DNA from: JACVCJ01 sp052437175
GTDB lineage: Bacteria; Bacteroidota; Bacteroidia; CAIKAF01
Assembly (NCBI GenBank): GCA_052437175.1
Contig: JBQVOK010000012.1
Span: 1 to 64,000, forward strand
Direction: 5' to 3'
DNA length: 64,000 nucleotides
Each line of letters starts with the position of its first letter. Position 1 is the first letter of the stretch. Below the pieces are notes generated by a model. The model had not been told where the DNA came from. It made no database searches and was given only the letters and a program-made list of their open reading frames with translations. Below are positions 63,042 through 64,000 of the stretch, one piece after another. The position numbers and the translations under genes were made by a program.

Positions 63042-63719
63042 TCAGGAAAAAGAGCGGCGGTTTTGTAAAAGACCCGCAAATACAAACAGGTAAAGAACAA
63101 GGCAGTAAAGGTTATGCAGTGTCCACTCCGGGGTACTGATGCGTATACGTAAAGCCGCCATATACGGATGGATGATCAGCTGGAAGAGGGGTTCCGAAAA
63201 ATACAGCAGCAGGCCTATGTTCACGAGGAAAACCGGGTCGCGGTATATTTTTTTTATGCGCAGCTGTTTAAGGATGCGGTAATAGCTTGCGGCACAGAGC
63301 AGTATAATGCCGATGCCCTCCACACAGCGGGGCAGCATGTCCGGGCGGTTGTTATGCGGCTGGTATACGGCATGCACCAGGGTAAGTGCGTTAAAGAGCA
63401 GGAAGCTGATCCAGAGCACACTGTCGGGCACAAAGCCGCTGAGCACCCGCCGGAAGTAGAGCAGTACCAGCCCCGCCTCAAGCAGCGTATATACATGCAG
63501 CAGAGGAAAATTGCCGCAGTCCGGAGGGGTCAGGATCATGCGGCAGATACTGAAGAGCAGCATCAGGGAGAGCAGCCAGGGCAGTATACGCAGCGGGGCA
63601 CTGAGCCGGGTATACCAGCGCCAGGCCGTACTGAGCGGAAGTGCCGCGGCGGCCATGGTTATACAAAGCAGTATGGTTGCTGCAGGATACGGCATAAATA
63701 AAGGGCAAACGATCGCCAT
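63042..63719 (-). CDS. Seven-helix-like membrane protein, paralogue of the one at 54672
   Basis: The 225-residue protein has about seven membrane helices. NFPLLHVYTLLEAGL (about 75-89) matches NLPLLHVYTLTEFLF in the protein at 54672, and both end with a helix of the form H-x-L-x-x-x-V-L-Y-x-x-V. No kinase gene is next to this copy. Family not recognised; function unknown. It lies 56 bases upstream of the FUSC gene on the same strand and may be cotranscribed. Confidence 0.72.
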   Translation of the reverse strand: MAIVCPLFMPYPAATILLCITMAAAALPLSTAWRWYTRLSAPLRILPWLLSLMLLFSICRMILTPPDCGNFPLLHVYTLLEAGLVLLYFRRVLSGFVPDSVLWISFLLFNALTLVHAVYQPHNNRPDMLPRCVEGIGIILLCAASYYRILKQLRIKKIYRDPVFLVNIGLLLYFSEPLFQLIIHPYMAALRIRISTPEWTLHNLYCLVLYLFVFAGLLQNRRSFS

Positions 63720-64000
63720 CGGGTCCGGTTATAAACTCCGGACCCGGCAGAGTGTAAAAGGTTCGACAAGGGGTGATAGCCGGTGAAGGGAAGAGAGGGG
63801 GGTGAACAGAATAGGACGGCCGCCGGCCTGGTATGGGTTAAAACGAGCAATATTCATAACAATCAGTTCTTTGTTTTACAGTTCTGAGGGCAACCGGGAC
63901 AGGGGCAAATCCGGGGCTAAAAGTACTCGGGACACTTTTCCTGTACAAGGGGGAAATGTCCTGATTTATAAGGGGGGTATTTTTACGGGGTCGGGGTGTA
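63720..64000. other. Gene-free end of the window
   Basis: 281 bases upstream of the minus-strand membrane protein gene. No convincing coding region; the weak 63-codon reading at 63659-63850 overlaps the real gene and lacks family features. The promoter of the gene at 63719 should lie here. Confidence 0.5.

Noticed and set aside
63659..63850. Minus-strand ORF of 63 codons at the window end
   Set aside because: Overlaps the real membrane-protein gene in another frame and has no recognisable features.

Overview
The window looks like an ordinary, compact chromosomal region of a Bacteroidota bacterium, most likely in or near the Chitinophagaceae. The evidence is: several secreted proteins with type IX secretion C-terminal sorting domains of both kinds (YPNP-type and CHU_C/FSPNGDG-type), promoter-like elements of the Bacteroidota form TAnnTTTG, few recognisable Shine-Dalgarno sites, DUF5686, DUF4956, FUSC and CapA families, and a GldM-like lipoprotein. 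I see no phage, insertion sequence, integrase or CRISPR array. The assignment below phylum level is an inference.

Layout. 1-112: the 3' end of a 5S rRNA and its terminator, so an rRNA operon lies to the left. 205-5496: a four-gene envelope-glycan-like operon (polytopic GT-C-like protein, GT9 heptosyltransferase-like enzyme, SRPBCC protein, atypical SDR). 5690-9301: two secreted proteins with sorting domains. 9508-11307: an acyl-CoA dehydrogenase. 11396-11581: a gene-free stretch with promoter, hairpin and terminator, a small-RNA candidate. 11562-15573: CMD-family protein, DUF5686 outer-membrane-type protein and an unknown secreted protein. 15668-16573: bile-acid:sodium-symporter-family transporter. 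16578-22063: M1 peptidase, alkylglycerol-monooxygenase-like hydroxylase, lysoplasmalogenase (YhhN) and CapA, closely packed on the minus strand. 22412-23431: HTH regulator and DUF4442 protein.

23432-29004: the most unusual block. It is a four-gene minus-strand operon encoding an ABC exporter whose nucleotide-binding domain has lost the LSGGQ signature, the normal Walker B acid pair order and the H-loop histidine, followed by an HlyD-type adaptor, a TolC-type outer-membrane protein and a lipoprotein that resembles the first part of GldM. 29353-33770: uvrA, a BNR-repeat secreted protein and a DUF4956 membrane protein. 33921-42242: fatty-acid metabolism (acyl-CoA ligase; MarR regulator; FadJ-like fusion; thiolase) with tRNA-His and a sorting-domain protein in between. 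A 16-bp palindromic motif occurs, 15/16 identical, both before the MarR/fad operon and before the distant acyl-CoA dehydrogenase, suggesting one regulon. 42349-46517: secreted phosphoesterase, a protein with a hidden kinase-like signature, a cysteine-rich HMA protein and a small lipoprotein.

46525-54018: a DEAD-box RNA helicase and a six-gene MacAB/TolC-like efflux operon that contains its own LytS/LytTR two-component system. 54274-56748: unknown protein, seven-helix-like membrane protein, NarX-type kinase and NarL-type regulator, all coupled. 57027-63719: unknown coiled-coil protein, an NrtR-type NUDIX regulator followed by a decayed fragment of a nicotinamide phosphoribosyltransferase gene, a VF530/DUF2132 protein, a YwqK-repeat protein, a FUSC-family transporter and a paralogue of the membrane protein at 54672. 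Genes are packed tightly: many overlap by ATGA, and convergent pairs often end within a few bases of each other. All family names come from reading the proteins; no database search was run.
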